From assembly GCA_031263815.1 (NCBI GenBank), contig JAISFD010000016.1:1-64000 (forward strand): a stretch of 64,000 bases of DNA, written 5' to 3'. The position numbers and the translations under genes are program-made. Origin of the DNA: Coxiellaceae bacterium. Lineage in GTDB: Bacteria > Pseudomonadota > Gammaproteobacteria > UBA9339. Every line of letters starts with the position of its first letter. Positions within the stretch are counted from its first letter, which is position 1. Of this stretch, positions 1-10,218 are shown piece by piece. Under the pieces are notes generated by a model. That model was given only the letters and a program-made list of their open reading frames with translations. It searched no databases and was not told where the DNA came from.

Positions 1-127
1 TAATGTAGCGTTTTTCAGCCGCAGGACGGCTGCGGTGTGCGAAGCACAACGATGTGTCGCGGCCATGCGAACTGATTTTAGGGGTCACGATGGCCTAAAA
101 TCTATAGTGAGCATAGCGATACGCTTG
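1..127 (+). repeat. Dispersed modular hairpin repeat, copy 1 (left side cut by window edge)
   Basis: Nearly identical to 57650-57776: taatgtagcgtttttcagccgcaggacggctgcggtgtgcgaagcacaacgatgtgtcgcggccatgcgaactgattttaggggtcacgatggcctaaaatctatagtgagcatagcga..cgcttg. Confidence 0.93.
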
Positions 128-135
128 AGCCTCTC

Positions 136-537
136 ATGATTATCGGTGCTTTATTATCTATAGCAATCATGATCATCATCATGTTTGCTCCAACATTATC
201 TTTGGTAGCTGAGATGTGTTCATATTTTATTTTGGGATTTATAATTAGCGTCCAGGTAATAGGTTACCCAATAATTGCTGAAAGTAATCCACATGCATTG
301 ATCGCTACTGCAACAAGCCTTGCATCATTCTTAATCACATCAAGCAATATTTTAGTACCGCTTTTCGGCTGGTTATTAGATCGTTCTCATGATATTCAAG
401 TAACAGATGCTGTCGTTATCTATAGTCAAGCAGACTTTATTAGAGCTGACTACTTGATGCTGATCGGTACGGTTATTGCTTTTATCATATCTTTTTTAAT
501 CAAGGAAACTTATGGCAAACAATTTAAGCAAAATTAA
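136..537 (+). pseudogene. MFS transporter, C-terminal fragment abutting repeat copy 1
   Basis: 133 aa with about four TM segments and an MFS-like C-terminal half (ESNPHALIATATSLASFLITSSNILVPLFGWLLD); N-terminal part absent, upstream DNA is the repeat. Confidence 0.7.
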
Positions 538-560
538 CTTGTACTAGTATAGGATCAACC

Positions 561-989
561 ATGGAAGAAAAGACTATTTTCCTCGCATTTGACTACGGAA
601 CCAGAAATATTGGGGTAGCGGTTGGACAAAAAATTACCAAAAGTGCTACTGCTCTACCCCCTTTAGTTGCCAAAAATAGGACCCCTCCTTGGAACAAAAT
701 TGACAATTTAATTAAAAATTGGCAACCAAAAGCATTAATAGTTGGAGTTCCATATAAAATTAATGGTGGTAATTTAGCCATTACTAAATTAGCACAAAAT
801 TTTATCAAGCAGTTAAAAAAACGTTACAATTTACCCGTCTATGCTGCCGAAGAACATTTAACTACCAAGGCCGCACGAGAAGAAATTTTTAAACAAGGTG
901 GCTATCGAGCATTACAAAAAGAATCTGTAGATAGCATGGCTGCAAAAATTATTTTTGAAGAATGGGTGAGTAAGAAAACAAAAATATGA
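561..989 (+). CDS. ruvX: Putative pre-16S rRNA nuclease RuvX/YqgF
   Basis: FLAFDYGTRNIGVAVGQ motif and YqgF-like length. Confidence 0.9.
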   Translation: MEEKTIFLAFDYGTRNIGVAVGQKITKSATALPPLVAKNRTPPWNKIDNLIKNWQPKALIVGVPYKINGGNLAITKLAQNFIKQLKKRYNLPVYAAEEHLTTKAAREEIFKQGGYRALQKESVDSMAAKIIFEEWVSKKTKI

Positions 990-1053
990 TTTGCTATCTT
1001 TACAAAATGGTTAATTTAAGGTACTAGTAATGTATTAGCTAATACAAATAGCA

Positions 1054-2145
1054 GTGAGCTTTCTACCCATGCCATTATCGATTTTAAATTGGATTTTTAA
1101 ATATTGGCAAATCCTACTTGTCGTTATCCTAGCTTTAGGGGTGGTGGTTTTTAGATTATGTAAAAAGTGGCCTCCTCAACGCTTTTACAAACAATATAAA
1201 CAAAAGGTAAAAACTCTAGTAAAAAATGTACCACATGACTACTTAGTATTATTTACTAAATACTGGAAAAAACCTTTACTAATAGGTGCGACAACAGTTG
1301 CTATATGCATTATTTTGCCTTCTTCTATAAAGAACTCTGATATTTACAATCAAGCATCTAAAATACTAACAATAATTATAATTACTTGGTTAGCAATTCA
1401 AATCATCAAAACCATCAGAGACATAATAATTAAAGATGGTTTTAAATATCATAGTAATCTTAACGCCCAACGCATTAACACTCAGGTAGGCATTTTGGTG
1501 AAAATAGTTATATTGGTGTTAGTGATTATTGGGGTTTCACTAGTATTAGTGACATTTCCACAAATACGTGAGATAGGTATAAGCATCTTGGCTTCCGCCG
1601 GGATAGCTGGCATAACTGTAGGATTTGCTGCTCAAAAAAGCTTAGGCAATATTTTGGCTGGAATACAAATTGCCTTTACTCAGCCAATTAAAATTGGCGA
1701 TGAGGTTATTATTGAAAATGAAACAGGCATAATTGAAGAAATAAATCTAACTTATGTGGTAATTCGTGCACTAGATAAAAGAAGAGCTATAATTCCGATT
1801 AATTACTTTATTGAAAAAGCTTTCCAAAATTTGACTAGGAACTCTTCGAATCTGTTAGGTATAGTATATATCGATGTTAATTATAATATGCCTATTTCAA
1901 AAATACGAGAAGCTTTAGATGCAATATTAAATGAAACTAACTTATGGGATGGTAAAATTAAAGATTTACAAGTAACCAATACTAAACCTCAAGCTGTTGA
2001 ATTGCGAATATTAGCTTCTGCTTCGAACCCTACTAATGCATGGGATCTAAAATGTTTTATCAGAGAAAAGCTAATCTGCTTTCTGCAAAAAGAGTATCCA
2101 CATTGTTTGCCGAAGTTAAGAGTAGAAATCGAAAAACAACCGTAG
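1054..2145 (+). CDS. MscS-family mechanosensitive channel
   Basis: ASAGIAGITVGFAAQKSLGNILAGIQIAFTQPIKIGDEVIIENETGIIEEI, typical MscS TM3/beta domain. Confidence 0.92.
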   Translation: MSFLPMPLSILNWIFKYWQILLVVILALGVVVFRLCKKWPPQRFYKQYKQKVKTLVKNVPHDYLVLFTKYWKKPLLIGATTVAICIILPSSIKNSDIYNQASKILTIIIITWLAIQIIKTIRDIIIKDGFKYHSNLNAQRINTQVGILVKIVILVLVIIGVSLVLVTFPQIREIGISILASAGIAGITVGFAAQKSLGNILAGIQIAFTQPIKIGDEVIIENETGIIEEINLTYVVIRALDKRRAIIPINYFIEKAFQNLTRNSSNLLGIVYIDVNYNMPISKIREALDAILNETNLWDGKIKDLQVTNTKPQAVELRILASASNPTNAWDLKCFIREKLICFLQKEYPHCLPKLRVEIEKQP

Positions 2146-2166
2146 CCCTAGCCAGAATATAAAGTT

Positions 2167-2844
2167 ATGCTAAAATTTTTGATTGCCCCTTCAATATTAT
2201 CAGCTAATTTATCCTGTTTGGGGAAAGAAGTTAGTGCTGTTTTAAAAGCTGGTGCTGATATTATCCATTTTGACGTAATGGATAATCATTATGTCCCGAA
2301 CTTAACTTTTGGACCAATGATTTGCGAAGCGCTACGTAAATATGGGATTAAAGCCCCTATTGATGTGCATCTTATGACCCAACCCGTCGACAATTTGATT
2401 TCAGCTTTTGCAAAAGCTGGAGCTAGCTACATCACTTTCCACCCAGAAGCATCCCAACACATCGACCGTAGTCTACAACTTATCCACAATCATGGATGTA
2501 AAGCAGGGCTGGCATTGAACCCAGCAACTTCTCTTGACTGTTTAGAATATGTCTGGGAGAAACTAGATTTAATTCTATTAATGGCGGTGAATCCAGGTTT
2601 CGGCGGCCAAAAATTTATTCCGAACGTTTTTAATAAAACTAAACAACTGCGCGCATTAATCGACAACAAAAAAAATCACCATAAACCATCATTGGAAGTA
2701 GATGGCGGCATTAATCTTGATAACTGTGAAAAAGCTGCAAAAGCAGGGGCAAATATTTTTGTGGTAGGTTCAGCAATTTTTAATGCGAAAGAACCATACA
2801 AAAACATTATCACTAAAATGCGAAAAAGTTTATCTCAACAATAG
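2167..2844 (+). CDS. rpe: Ribulose-phosphate 3-epimerase
   Basis: [46 protein letters not shown]. Confidence 0.97.
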   Translation: MLKFLIAPSILSANLSCLGKEVSAVLKAGADIIHFDVMDNHYVPNLTFGPMICEALRKYGIKAPIDVHLMTQPVDNLISAFAKAGASYITFHPEASQHIDRSLQLIHNHGCKAGLALNPATSLDCLEYVWEKLDLILLMAVNPGFGGQKFIPNVFNKTKQLRALIDNKKNHHKPSLEVDGGINLDNCEKAAKAGANIFVVGSAIFNAKEPYKNIITKMRKSLSQQ

Positions 2845-2851
2845 AGCATGT

Positions 2852-3712
2852 ATGACTGCAAATATAATTGATGGCAATAACATAGCCAAAGTCCTCCAAC
2901 AAAATATTAGTGACCAAATTAAAGAACGTAAAGCCAAAGGATTACGTATCCCTGGTCTTGCAGTAATAATTGTTGGCGAAAATCCTGCTTCTAAAATCTA
3001 CGTGGCTAAAAAACGCAAAATATGTCAAGAATTGGGAATGTTTTCTCAAGATCATAACCTACCTGAAAGCACATCTGAAACTGAACTTTTAAATTTAATT
3101 AACTCTCTAAATCAAGATAATACTATTGATGGTATTTTAGTCCAATTACCTCTGCCAAAACAGATACGAAGTAACAAAGTATTAGAAAATATTTTACCAG
3201 ATAAAGATGTTGATGGTTTTCACCCATACAATCTTGGTAAACTTTCTATTGGGCAACCAATTCTACAACCATGTACACCCAAAGGGATTATGACTTTATT
3301 AAAATCTACGGGGGTTGACTTAAAAGGTATGAATGCCGTAGTGATAGGTGCTTCTAATATTGTTGGTAAACCGATGGCTATGGAATTAATTAATGCGAGA
3401 TGCACTGTTACTATTTGCCGTAGTACTACCCAAAATTTACCATCAGTAGTCAGGCAAGCGGACATTATCGTCGTGGCAACTGGAGTAGCCCAAATGGTTA
3501 AAGGGGACTGGATCAAAAAAGGTGCCATCGTCATTGATGTTGGTATCAATAAACTCCCTAATGGTAGACTTGTGGGTGATGTTGATTTTGATCAAGCTAA
3601 AGAATATGCAAGCTGGATCACTCCTGTTCCTGGTGGTGTAGGCCCTATGACCGTTGCAACTTTAATGGAAAACACTTTCCATGCCGCTACGGTTTTACAT
3701 GATACAGTATAA
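2852..3712 (+). CDS. folD: Bifunctional methylenetetrahydrofolate dehydrogenase/cyclohydrolase FolD
   Basis: [46 protein letters not shown]; internal ATG at 2852 (MTANIIDGN) preferred over the ORF start at 2783. Confidence 0.96.
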   Translation: MTANIIDGNNIAKVLQQNISDQIKERKAKGLRIPGLAVIIVGENPASKIYVAKKRKICQELGMFSQDHNLPESTSETELLNLINSLNQDNTIDGILVQLPLPKQIRSNKVLENILPDKDVDGFHPYNLGKLSIGQPILQPCTPKGIMTLLKSTGVDLKGMNAVVIGASNIVGKPMAMELINARCTVTICRSTTQNLPSVVRQADIIVVATGVAQMVKGDWIKKGAIVIDVGINKLPNGRLVGDVDFDQAKEYASWITPVPGGVGPMTVATLMENTFHAATVLHDTV

Positions 3713-3721
3713 AGAATATAA

Positions 3722-5083
3722 CTATTCTTCTTGCTGCCGTATCACATTTTGGCTTTTTAATATGTGGAGAGCCTCATATAGCTGATAATCTGTATAAGCC
3801 AATTCAAGTTCAGTTTTTGATTGCGTCTGTTGTTTTTCAAGCCTTGAAACAGATTTGGAGTCACCATCCTCACCACCATTTTCAATATGATCTATAAGTG
3901 CTGATTCATCAATTCTCGGAATTTCCTGATCTTTGTTACCATCACGAGAAAGCTGGATATCTTCTACATTAATATCAGGTTCAATTCCTTTGGCCTGAAT
4001 CGAACGTCCAAGAGGAGTATAATAAAGAGCAGTAGTTAACTTTATTGCACCAGTTTTATCAATAGGAATTAAAGTTTGTACTGAACCTTTACCGAAACTA
4101 GTAACCCCAACAATTATAGCACGTTTGTGGTCTTGCAAAGCACCAGCTACAACTTCGGCTGCCGAAGCAGATCCTTCATTAATCAGAACTACCATAGGAA
4201 TATTTAGTACTAGATCTCCGACAGTAGCCTTAGCAGATATTTGTGATTCATTAACCTGACCTTTAGTATAAACAATTAAATTATTGTTTTTGAGAATCCG
4301 TGCATCAAGAAAATCATTCGCTATTTTAACAGCAGAAATTAATAACCCACCAGGATTACTTCGTAGATCTAACACTAACCCTTTAAGTTTTCCCTTAGAT
4401 TCTCTTTGCATCTTCCTAATTGCACGCACCATATCCCTTTCCGTTGGTTCTTGAAAATACGCCACTCTAACATATCCATACCTAGGTTCAAGTACGCGAC
4501 TTTTTACAGTTTGGATTTTGATAATTTCACGACGTAAGTTAAATACCAAGGGTTTGCTTACATTTTTACGAACAATAGTTAAAATAAGACACGTTCCTTT
4601 CTTACCACGCATCATACTAATTGCGTCCTTTAAGGTCATATCACGAACAAGCTTCTTATTAATCCGAATAATATAATCACCAGCTTTAATGCCAGCTTTA
4701 TATGCCGGAGTATCATCAACAGGAGCAATTACTCGAATAGCACCATGAGCAGGAATAACCTCAACCCCAATGCCACCAAACTTACCTATAGTCTCCATTT
4801 CAAGTTCTTTGAGATCTTCAAGAGTAAGATACGAAGAATGCGGATCAAGGCTAGAAAGCATGCCACTAATAGCATGGTTAAGTAAAGTCTTATCATCAAG
4901 TGGCTTATAATAATATTTTTTTACATCAGTAATAATTGACGCGAGACGATCTAAACTATCTACAGACCAACTTTCTCCTTCTCCATCATGGCTACTATTC
5001 ACTCTTCCACTTAAAACCCCTTGATGATTAAAAGCGAGTAAACACAAAATAACGCCAATCAATAGTTTGATATTATTACGCAT
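3722..5083 (-). CDS. ctpA: Carboxy-terminal processing protease (S41 family, PDZ domain)
   Basis: PDZ domain plus VLDLRSNPGGLL, INEGSASAAEVVAGALQDHKRAIIVGVTSFGKGSVQT. Confidence 0.95.
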   Translation of the reverse strand: MRNNIKLLIGVILCLLAFNHQGVLSGRVNSSHDGEGESWSVDSLDRLASIITDVKKYYYKPLDDKTLLNHAISGMLSSLDPHSSYLTLEDLKELEMETIGKFGGIGVEVIPAHGAIRVIAPVDDTPAYKAGIKAGDYIIRINKKLVRDMTLKDAISMMRGKKGTCLILTIVRKNVSKPLVFNLRREIIKIQTVKSRVLEPRYGYVRVAYFQEPTERDMVRAIRKMQRESKGKLKGLVLDLRSNPGGLLISAVKIANDFLDARILKNNNLIVYTKGQVNESQISAKATVGDLVLNIPMVVLINEGSASAAEVVAGALQDHKRAIIVGVTSFGKGSVQTLIPIDKTGAIKLTTALYYTPLGRSIQAKGIEPDINVEDIQLSRDGNKDQEIPRIDESALIDHIENGGEDGDSKSVSRLEKQQTQSKTELELAYTDYQLYEALHILKSQNVIRQQEE

Positions 5084-5203
5084 AAAGCTACTATATATTA
5101 TTCCAAGAGTCCCTTACTGTTACTTTATAACAAATTGTAAAATAAAGTCTAGATTTTTGCACAACTAATTCCTAATTTCTCGGTCTCTTCTCCAACCTCC
5201 GAT

Positions 5204-5313
5204 CGCTGCGAGCCAGGAAGAGCGAAGCGAAGGAGAGTAGTCCGCGGTAGCTGACGATTTTTAGCAGAACGGAGTGAGTGCTAAAATCTATAGTGAGCAT
5301 AGCGACACACTTG
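5204..5313 (+). repeat. Dispersed modular hairpin repeat, copy 2 (short form, module A only)
   Basis: cgctgcgagccaggaagagcgaagcgaaggagagtagtccgcggtagctgacgatttttagcagaacggagtgagtgctaaaatctatagtgagcatagcgacacacttg; matches copies 3 and 4. Confidence 0.93.
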
Positions 5314-5431
5314 TCTTCTTTTTTAAAACGTCTTTAAAAATATCCTTAAATATTTCTTTTGGAGATTTTAGTAAGGTGACACTATCTTGAGGGGAATCCT
5401 GTAATGGCTGTTGATTAGGTATGTAACTCAT
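5288..5431 (-). CDS. Short ORF (47 aa) with strong Shine-Dalgarno; C-terminus read from repeat copy 2
   Basis: MSYIPNQQPLQDSPQDSVTLLKSPKEIFKDIFKDVLKKKTSVSLCSL*; preceded by ggagggagagtttat-ATG. Below the cut-off of the ORF track. May be an N-terminal remnant. Confidence 0.45.
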   Translation of the reverse strand: MSYIPNQQPLQDSPQDSVTLLKSPKEIFKDIFKDVLKKKTSVSLCSL

Positions 5432-5508
5432 ATAAACTCTCCCTCCTTAGAGAAGGGGAAAAATATAGCACATTATATCAAAATAAGCTATTAAAAATTC
5501 AAGACTTT

Positions 5509-6642
5509 CTAAGATTTAGCTAAATTTTCAGGATTAATAGGCTTGCCATGATAACGGATGGCAAAATAAAGTCCGGATTCATTAGTGTCACTTTTTCCAA
5601 CCGTTGCAATCACTTCTCCAGCATTAACTTGAGCATTTAATCCCCTACGAAAACTCTTATTATGTCCATAAAGACTCATATAACCATGACCATGATCAAT
5701 AATCAAAAGCAATCCATAACCCGTAAGCCAATCAGCGTAAATAACTTTACCAGAAGAAACTGCGTAGATCTCCTGATTTTCAGGTGCACTAATAATGATT
5801 CCGTTCCATTTCCAAGAACTCCGCTCAATTGGACTACCAAAATGAGTAACAATTGTTCCTTTAGTCGGCCAAATAAAATTCCTGCAGAACCACTTCTTGA
5901 GTCTAGGTGGCACAGCAACTGACGTACGAGGAGTCAATCTATTAACTAATGTCTCCAAGTTTCTCTTAGCAATTAAAAGCCGATTTAACCTTTCGTTCTG
6001 TAAAGCAATTTTATTTTTTAATGAATTTAGAACTTGACTACGCTCGTTTTTAGTTTTTTCCAATTCTAGTCTTTGCTGCCCTTGTTTTTTCTCTATCTTC
6101 TCCAAACTTTGGGTTTCGTATTTAATTTTTTTTCTATTCTGCCCCAAACCTGCAAAAGCTTTTTTAATGTTACGCATCTGTTCAAAACGAGCTATGAGAA
6201 TATATTTATGGTATGCTAAAACTACTTCAGGCGTTATTTCTTTCTTCCTATTCATTAAAATCACTTTGAAATATCCTGGCTGTTTGATCTGATAGACTAG
6301 ATTAATTTGATCTACAAGCTTTTCTTGTACATTTTTCAATTTATTTTGTTGATGTAACTGTTCTCTTGCTAATTTTGCCAAAATCTTTTTTCGTTGTCGG
6401 AGGTTTTTTTCCGTTTTCCTATAGCCAGCTTCAAGAAGTATTATTTTCCTCTGGAGATTATTTAATTGCTGTTTAACCGAAAACTGTTGCTTTTTTTTCT
6501 GGGTAAGATCAGTTTTAATTTTGGAAATTTGCCGTAAAACATTATCAAGTTTATTAGTGCTATTTTCTCCGGAAACTGCTGGCTGCAAAAAAGCCCACAA
6601 GAGAATTATTATACTTACTTTTATTGAAATACAAGCTCGCAC
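5509..6642 (-). CDS. envC: Murein hydrolase activator EnvC (coiled coil plus M23/LytM domain)
   Basis: Signal peptide, coiled coil, then FIWPTKGTIVTHFG...IIISAPENQEIYAVSSGKVIYADWLTGYGLLLIIDHGHGYMSLYGHN; next to gpmI. Confidence 0.9.
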   Translation of the reverse strand: MRACISIKVSIIILLWAFLQPAVSGENSTNKLDNVLRQISKIKTDLTQKKKQQFSVKQQLNNLQRKIILLEAGYRKTEKNLRQRKKILAKLAREQLHQQNKLKNVQEKLVDQINLVYQIKQPGYFKVILMNRKKEITPEVVLAYHKYILIARFEQMRNIKKAFAGLGQNRKKIKYETQSLEKIEKKQGQQRLELEKTKNERSQVLNSLKNKIALQNERLNRLLIAKRNLETLVNRLTPRTSVAVPPRLKKWFCRNFIWPTKGTIVTHFGSPIERSSWKWNGIIISAPENQEIYAVSSGKVIYADWLTGYGLLLIIDHGHGYMSLYGHNKSFRRGLNAQVNAGEVIATVGKSDTNESGLYFAIRYHGKPINPENLAKS

Positions 6643-6645
6643 TTC

Positions 6646-8196
6646 TTACTTTAGTTTAATCATTGTCTCTCCTGTCATCTCCTGGGGTTGTTCTACTCCC
6701 ATAAGATATAACAGTGTTGGTGCAACATCTATTAATTTGCCTTCATTTCTAGTCACCAAAGCTTCACGTCCAAAGTAAACAAATGGCACTAAATTAGTAG
6801 TATGTGCTGTATATGACTCTTTGCCTACGTAATCAACCATCTGTTCAGCATTGCCATGATCCGCAATAATAGTCATTTCACCGCCAACCTTTTGTAAAAC
6901 TTCAACTACTCGACCAAGACAAAAATCAACAGACTCTATAGCTTTGACAGCTGCATCAAATTTACCTGTATGGCCAACCATATCAGGATTAGCATAATTA
7001 CAAATAATGATATCATATTTTTGGGAAAGTATCGCTTCCACTAATTTATCAGTAACAATAAAAGCACTCATCTCCGGCTTAAGATCATAGGTAGCAACTT
7101 TAGGGGATGGTACTAAAATTCGATCTTCTTTGACAAATGGTTGTTCCCTACCCCCATTAATAAAAAAGGTAACATGCGCATATTTTTCAGTCTCAGCTAT
7201 CCTTAGTTGAGTTAGATCATTTTTCTCTATTATTTCACCCAAAACATTGGTTAAATTATCTGCAGGGTAAGCAACTTGGACTTTCAAATCAGCAGCATAT
7301 TCAGTTATGGTCACATAGGAAGTAAGATCTGGGACAAACTCCCGTTTAAAACCACTAAATTGAGGATCAGTAAAAGCATAACTTATTTCCCGACCACGAT
7401 CGGAACGGAAATTCATAAAAATCACTACATCATTATCTCCAATAGTAATTGGTTTTTCGTTCAATTCGTGAATAGCTGTAGGTTTAATAAACTCATCAGT
7501 TTCATTTCTAGCATAAGCAGCTTCGAGTGCTAATTTGGCATCAGCAAAATGATGCTCCGACTTACCTAAAGTAAACACATCATAAGCTAGCTGTACCCTT
7601 TCCCATCGTTTATCACGATCCATACCATAGTAACGTCCACCAATTGATGCAATCTTACCACAATGTAGTTCTTGCATTTTATTCAACATCGATTGGATTG
7701 GCTCCATTGCAGATTTAGGTGGAGTATCACGACCATCAAGAAAAGCATGAACATAAACTCTATTTAACCCACGTTTTGCCGCTAACTCTACCATAGCTTC
7801 CATATGAATATTTCTGCTATGAACACCGCCATTAGAAAGTAACCCTAAAATATGTAAAGCACCACCTGCAGCTAAAACATCATCTACAGCTTTATTTAAA
7901 ACCGGATTCTTAAAAAATTCCCCTGATTCAATAGCAAGATCAATCCTCGTCAAATCTTGTAGAACAAAACGCGCAGCTCCGATATGCAAATGCCCTACCT
8001 CAGAATTACCCATTTGACCACGTGGCAAACCAACATCTAACCCAGATGCCGAAAGTAAAGCATGAGGACAATTCTGCCACAATCTATCAAAATTAGGTTT
8101 GTGGGCAGAAGCGATAGCATTACCCTGCAAGTTTTCACTATATCCCCAACCATCAAGAATTAAAAGTATCATTGGTCGATGTTTTAACTTGGCCAT
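6646..8196 (-). CDS. gpmI: 2,3-bisphosphoglycerate-independent phosphoglycerate mutase
   Basis: LLILDGWGYS, GQMGNSEVGHLHIGAARFVLQDLTRID, DGRDTPPKS, ADHGNAEQM. Confidence 0.97.
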   Translation of the reverse strand: MAKLKHRPMILLILDGWGYSENLQGNAIASAHKPNFDRLWQNCPHALLSASGLDVGLPRGQMGNSEVGHLHIGAARFVLQDLTRIDLAIESGEFFKNPVLNKAVDDVLAAGGALHILGLLSNGGVHSRNIHMEAMVELAAKRGLNRVYVHAFLDGRDTPPKSAMEPIQSMLNKMQELHCGKIASIGGRYYGMDRDKRWERVQLAYDVFTLGKSEHHFADAKLALEAAYARNETDEFIKPTAIHELNEKPITIGDNDVVIFMNFRSDRGREISYAFTDPQFSGFKREFVPDLTSYVTITEYAADLKVQVAYPADNLTNVLGEIIEKNDLTQLRIAETEKYAHVTFFINGGREQPFVKEDRILVPSPKVATYDLKPEMSAFIVTDKLVEAILSQKYDIIICNYANPDMVGHTGKFDAAVKAIESVDFCLGRVVEVLQKVGGEMTIIADHGNAEQMVDYVGKESYTAHTTNLVPFVYFGREALVTRNEGKLIDVAPTLLYLMGVEQPQEMTGETMIKLK

Positions 8197-8345
8197 AACT
8201 TTTTCTTTTCAAGGTCAAATTCCAGCATTGTAATTCTAATAAAGAAAACCAACATTGTTATTATGCCTCTCTTGCCCATCAAGTTGCAACAATAAGATTT
8301 AGGTATATACTTATTCCTACTGAAAATTAACGACAAATATTTTCT

Positions 8346-8774
8346 ATGGTAAAACAAATTCTCCAGTTTATACATAACCATTGGTTATTGTGCTCCATGG
8401 GTGCAGTCGTTTTAGTACTACTAATTTTTGAAGAGCTAAAAGGAAAAATTAGTAACGTTAAAAAACTTTCAGCTCAAGAAACTTCTCTATTGCTGAGTAG
8501 AGAAAATGCCACCATAATAGATCTACGTAACCAAAAAGCTTTCGCTAATGGGCATATTTTAGGAGCTAAAAATATTGCTTATAATGATATCGACCATCAC
8601 TTAAAAAAACTTGAGGCTCACAAAAATAACCCTCTAATCTTAGTAGATGATAATGATACTAATACTGCTTCAGCAAGCACTAAATTGTATAAACAAGGGT
8701 TCACAAAAATTTATACCTTAGCTGGAGGATTAAACTCCTGGAAAGAGGCACAATCACCTCTAATAAGAGATTAA
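8346..8774 (+). CDS. Membrane-anchored rhodanese-domain protein (YibN-like)
   Basis: N-terminal TM and rhodanese fold (ATIIDLRNQKAFANGHILGAKNI); expected catalytic Cys replaced (LVDDND); upstream of secB. Confidence 0.85.
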   Translation: MVKQILQFIHNHWLLCSMGAVVLVLLIFEELKGKISNVKKLSAQETSLLLSRENATIIDLRNQKAFANGHILGAKNIAYNDIDHHLKKLEAHKNNPLILVDDNDTNTASASTKLYKQGFTKIYTLAGGLNSWKEAQSPLIRD

Positions 8775-8781
8775 CTACATT

Positions 8782-9237
8782 ATGACAGAAGAAACCCAAA
8801 CATCTAGTGACGAAGCTCACCACAAATTTAGTATTCAACGTATTTATACTAAAGATATTTCATTTGAAACGCCAAATACTCCAGAAATTTTTCAAACTGA
8901 GTGGCGTCCACAAGTTGACATAAACTTAAAGACTGATCATAAAAAACTATCGGACACTATTTATGAAGTAGTTCTACAACTTACAGTTACAGCTAAACTC
9001 CAAGACAAAATGGCCTTTTTAGTAGAAATAAAACAAGCGGGTATTTTTATGCTTAAAGAGTTTACTGATGAACAACTAGGAAGTATGTTTGGCAGCTTCT
9101 GCCCCAATATCCTATTCCCTTATGCACGCGAGCTTATATCAGAAACCATCTCTCGTGGTAGCTTCCCACCGTTATACCTAGCTCCGATTAACTTTGATGC
9201 TTTTTACCAAGAACAATTAAAACAAAAAAACAACTAA
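8782..9237 (+). CDS. secB: Protein-export chaperone SecB
   Basis: FSIQRIYTKDISFETPNTPEIF, CPNILFPYARELISETISRGSFPPLYLAPINFDA. Confidence 0.96.
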   Translation: MTEETQTSSDEAHHKFSIQRIYTKDISFETPNTPEIFQTEWRPQVDINLKTDHKKLSDTIYEVVLQLTVTAKLQDKMAFLVEIKQAGIFMLKEFTDEQLGSMFGSFCPNILFPYARELISETISRGSFPPLYLAPINFDAFYQEQLKQKNN

Positions 9238-9271
9238 TTACGCTCTATAGCATATACTCGAAGTGGTTGTT

Positions 9272-10144
9272 TCATTTAGCAACTAGTGCAAGTTTTAGCT
9301 TTTTCATAGCACTTTCTTCTATCTGTCGTACCCGTTCTGCTGAAACACTATATTTTGCAGCCAGTTCATGTAAAGTTGCTTTATTTTCTTGCAACCAACG
9401 CTGTTCTAAAATATCACGACTTCTCTCATCCAATTGAGATAAAATTTCAGCTAAACGAATACTCTTAAGATTATCAACTTCATCTTCTGCAATCTCATCT
9501 GCCGGATTTTTAGTATCCGCTGCTAGATAATGTACCGGCAAATAACAATTTTCTTCTGTATCACCGTCATCATGCACATCAAATGTTACATCAGTATTGT
9601 GCATTCTCGCTTCCATATGACGTACATCTTCGGGATCAACTTTTAACTCCTTAGCTATGTTTAACACCTCTGCATTACTGAACCAATTTAATTTTTTGGG
9701 TATGCGTCGCAAGTTGAAAAATAGCTTACGCTGAGCCTTAGTAGTAGCAATTTTTACTATCCGCCAATTACGTACAACAAATTCATGAATCTCCGCTTTA
9801 ATCCAATGAATAGCAAATGACACCAATCGTACGCCTAGAGTAGGGTCAAAACGCTTTATAGCCTTCATCAAACCCACATTACCTTCTTGAATCAAATCGG
9901 CCTTGGATAGACCATAACCAAGATAACTTTTAGCAACATGAACAACAAAACGAAGATGTGCTAATACTAATTGACGTGCAGCATTCAAATCGCCTTTTTG
10001 ATGAAATTTGTTAGCAAGCTCTATCTCCTCCGTAGCTGTTAACATAGGGATTTGATTGACCCAATAAATATATGCATCTATACTGCCTATTGATGGCAAC
10101 ATAGCTAAAGTCTTAGAATCACTGTTGTTGTTCAATAAATTCAT
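9272..10144 (-). CDS. rpoH: RNA polymerase sigma-32 factor
   Basis: DLIQEGNVGLMKAIKRFDPTLGVRLVSFAIHWIKAEIHEFVVRNWRIVKIATTKAQRKLFFNLR (RpoH box). Confidence 0.96.
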   Translation of the reverse strand: MNLLNNNSDSKTLAMLPSIGSIDAYIYWVNQIPMLTATEEIELANKFHQKGDLNAARQLVLAHLRFVVHVAKSYLGYGLSKADLIQEGNVGLMKAIKRFDPTLGVRLVSFAIHWIKAEIHEFVVRNWRIVKIATTKAQRKLFFNLRRIPKKLNWFSNAEVLNIAKELKVDPEDVRHMEARMHNTDVTFDVHDDGDTEENCYLPVHYLAADTKNPADEIAEDEVDNLKSIRLAEILSQLDERSRDILEQRWLQENKATLHELAAKYSVSAERVRQIEESAMKKLKLALVAK

Positions 10145-10153
10145 ATTATTATT

Positions 10154-10180
10154 TTAGCACTCTTATGCCGAGAGTGCTAA
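10154..10180. promoter_or_regulatory. CIRCE operator (HrcA binding site) upstream of rpoH
   Basis: ttagcactc-ttatgccga-gagtgctaa, exact match to the CIRCE consensus TTAGCACTC-N9-GAGTGCTAA; 9 nt from the rpoH ATG. Confidence 0.92.
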
Positions 10181-10218
10181 AAATAAAAAAATGTTTATAA
10201 TCAAAAAGATATACCTAA

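Noticed and set aside
8184-8381. 65-aa minus-strand ORF between gpmI and the rhodanese gene
   Set aside because: Overlaps both neighbours, no coding signature; likely chance in the AT-rich intergenic region.
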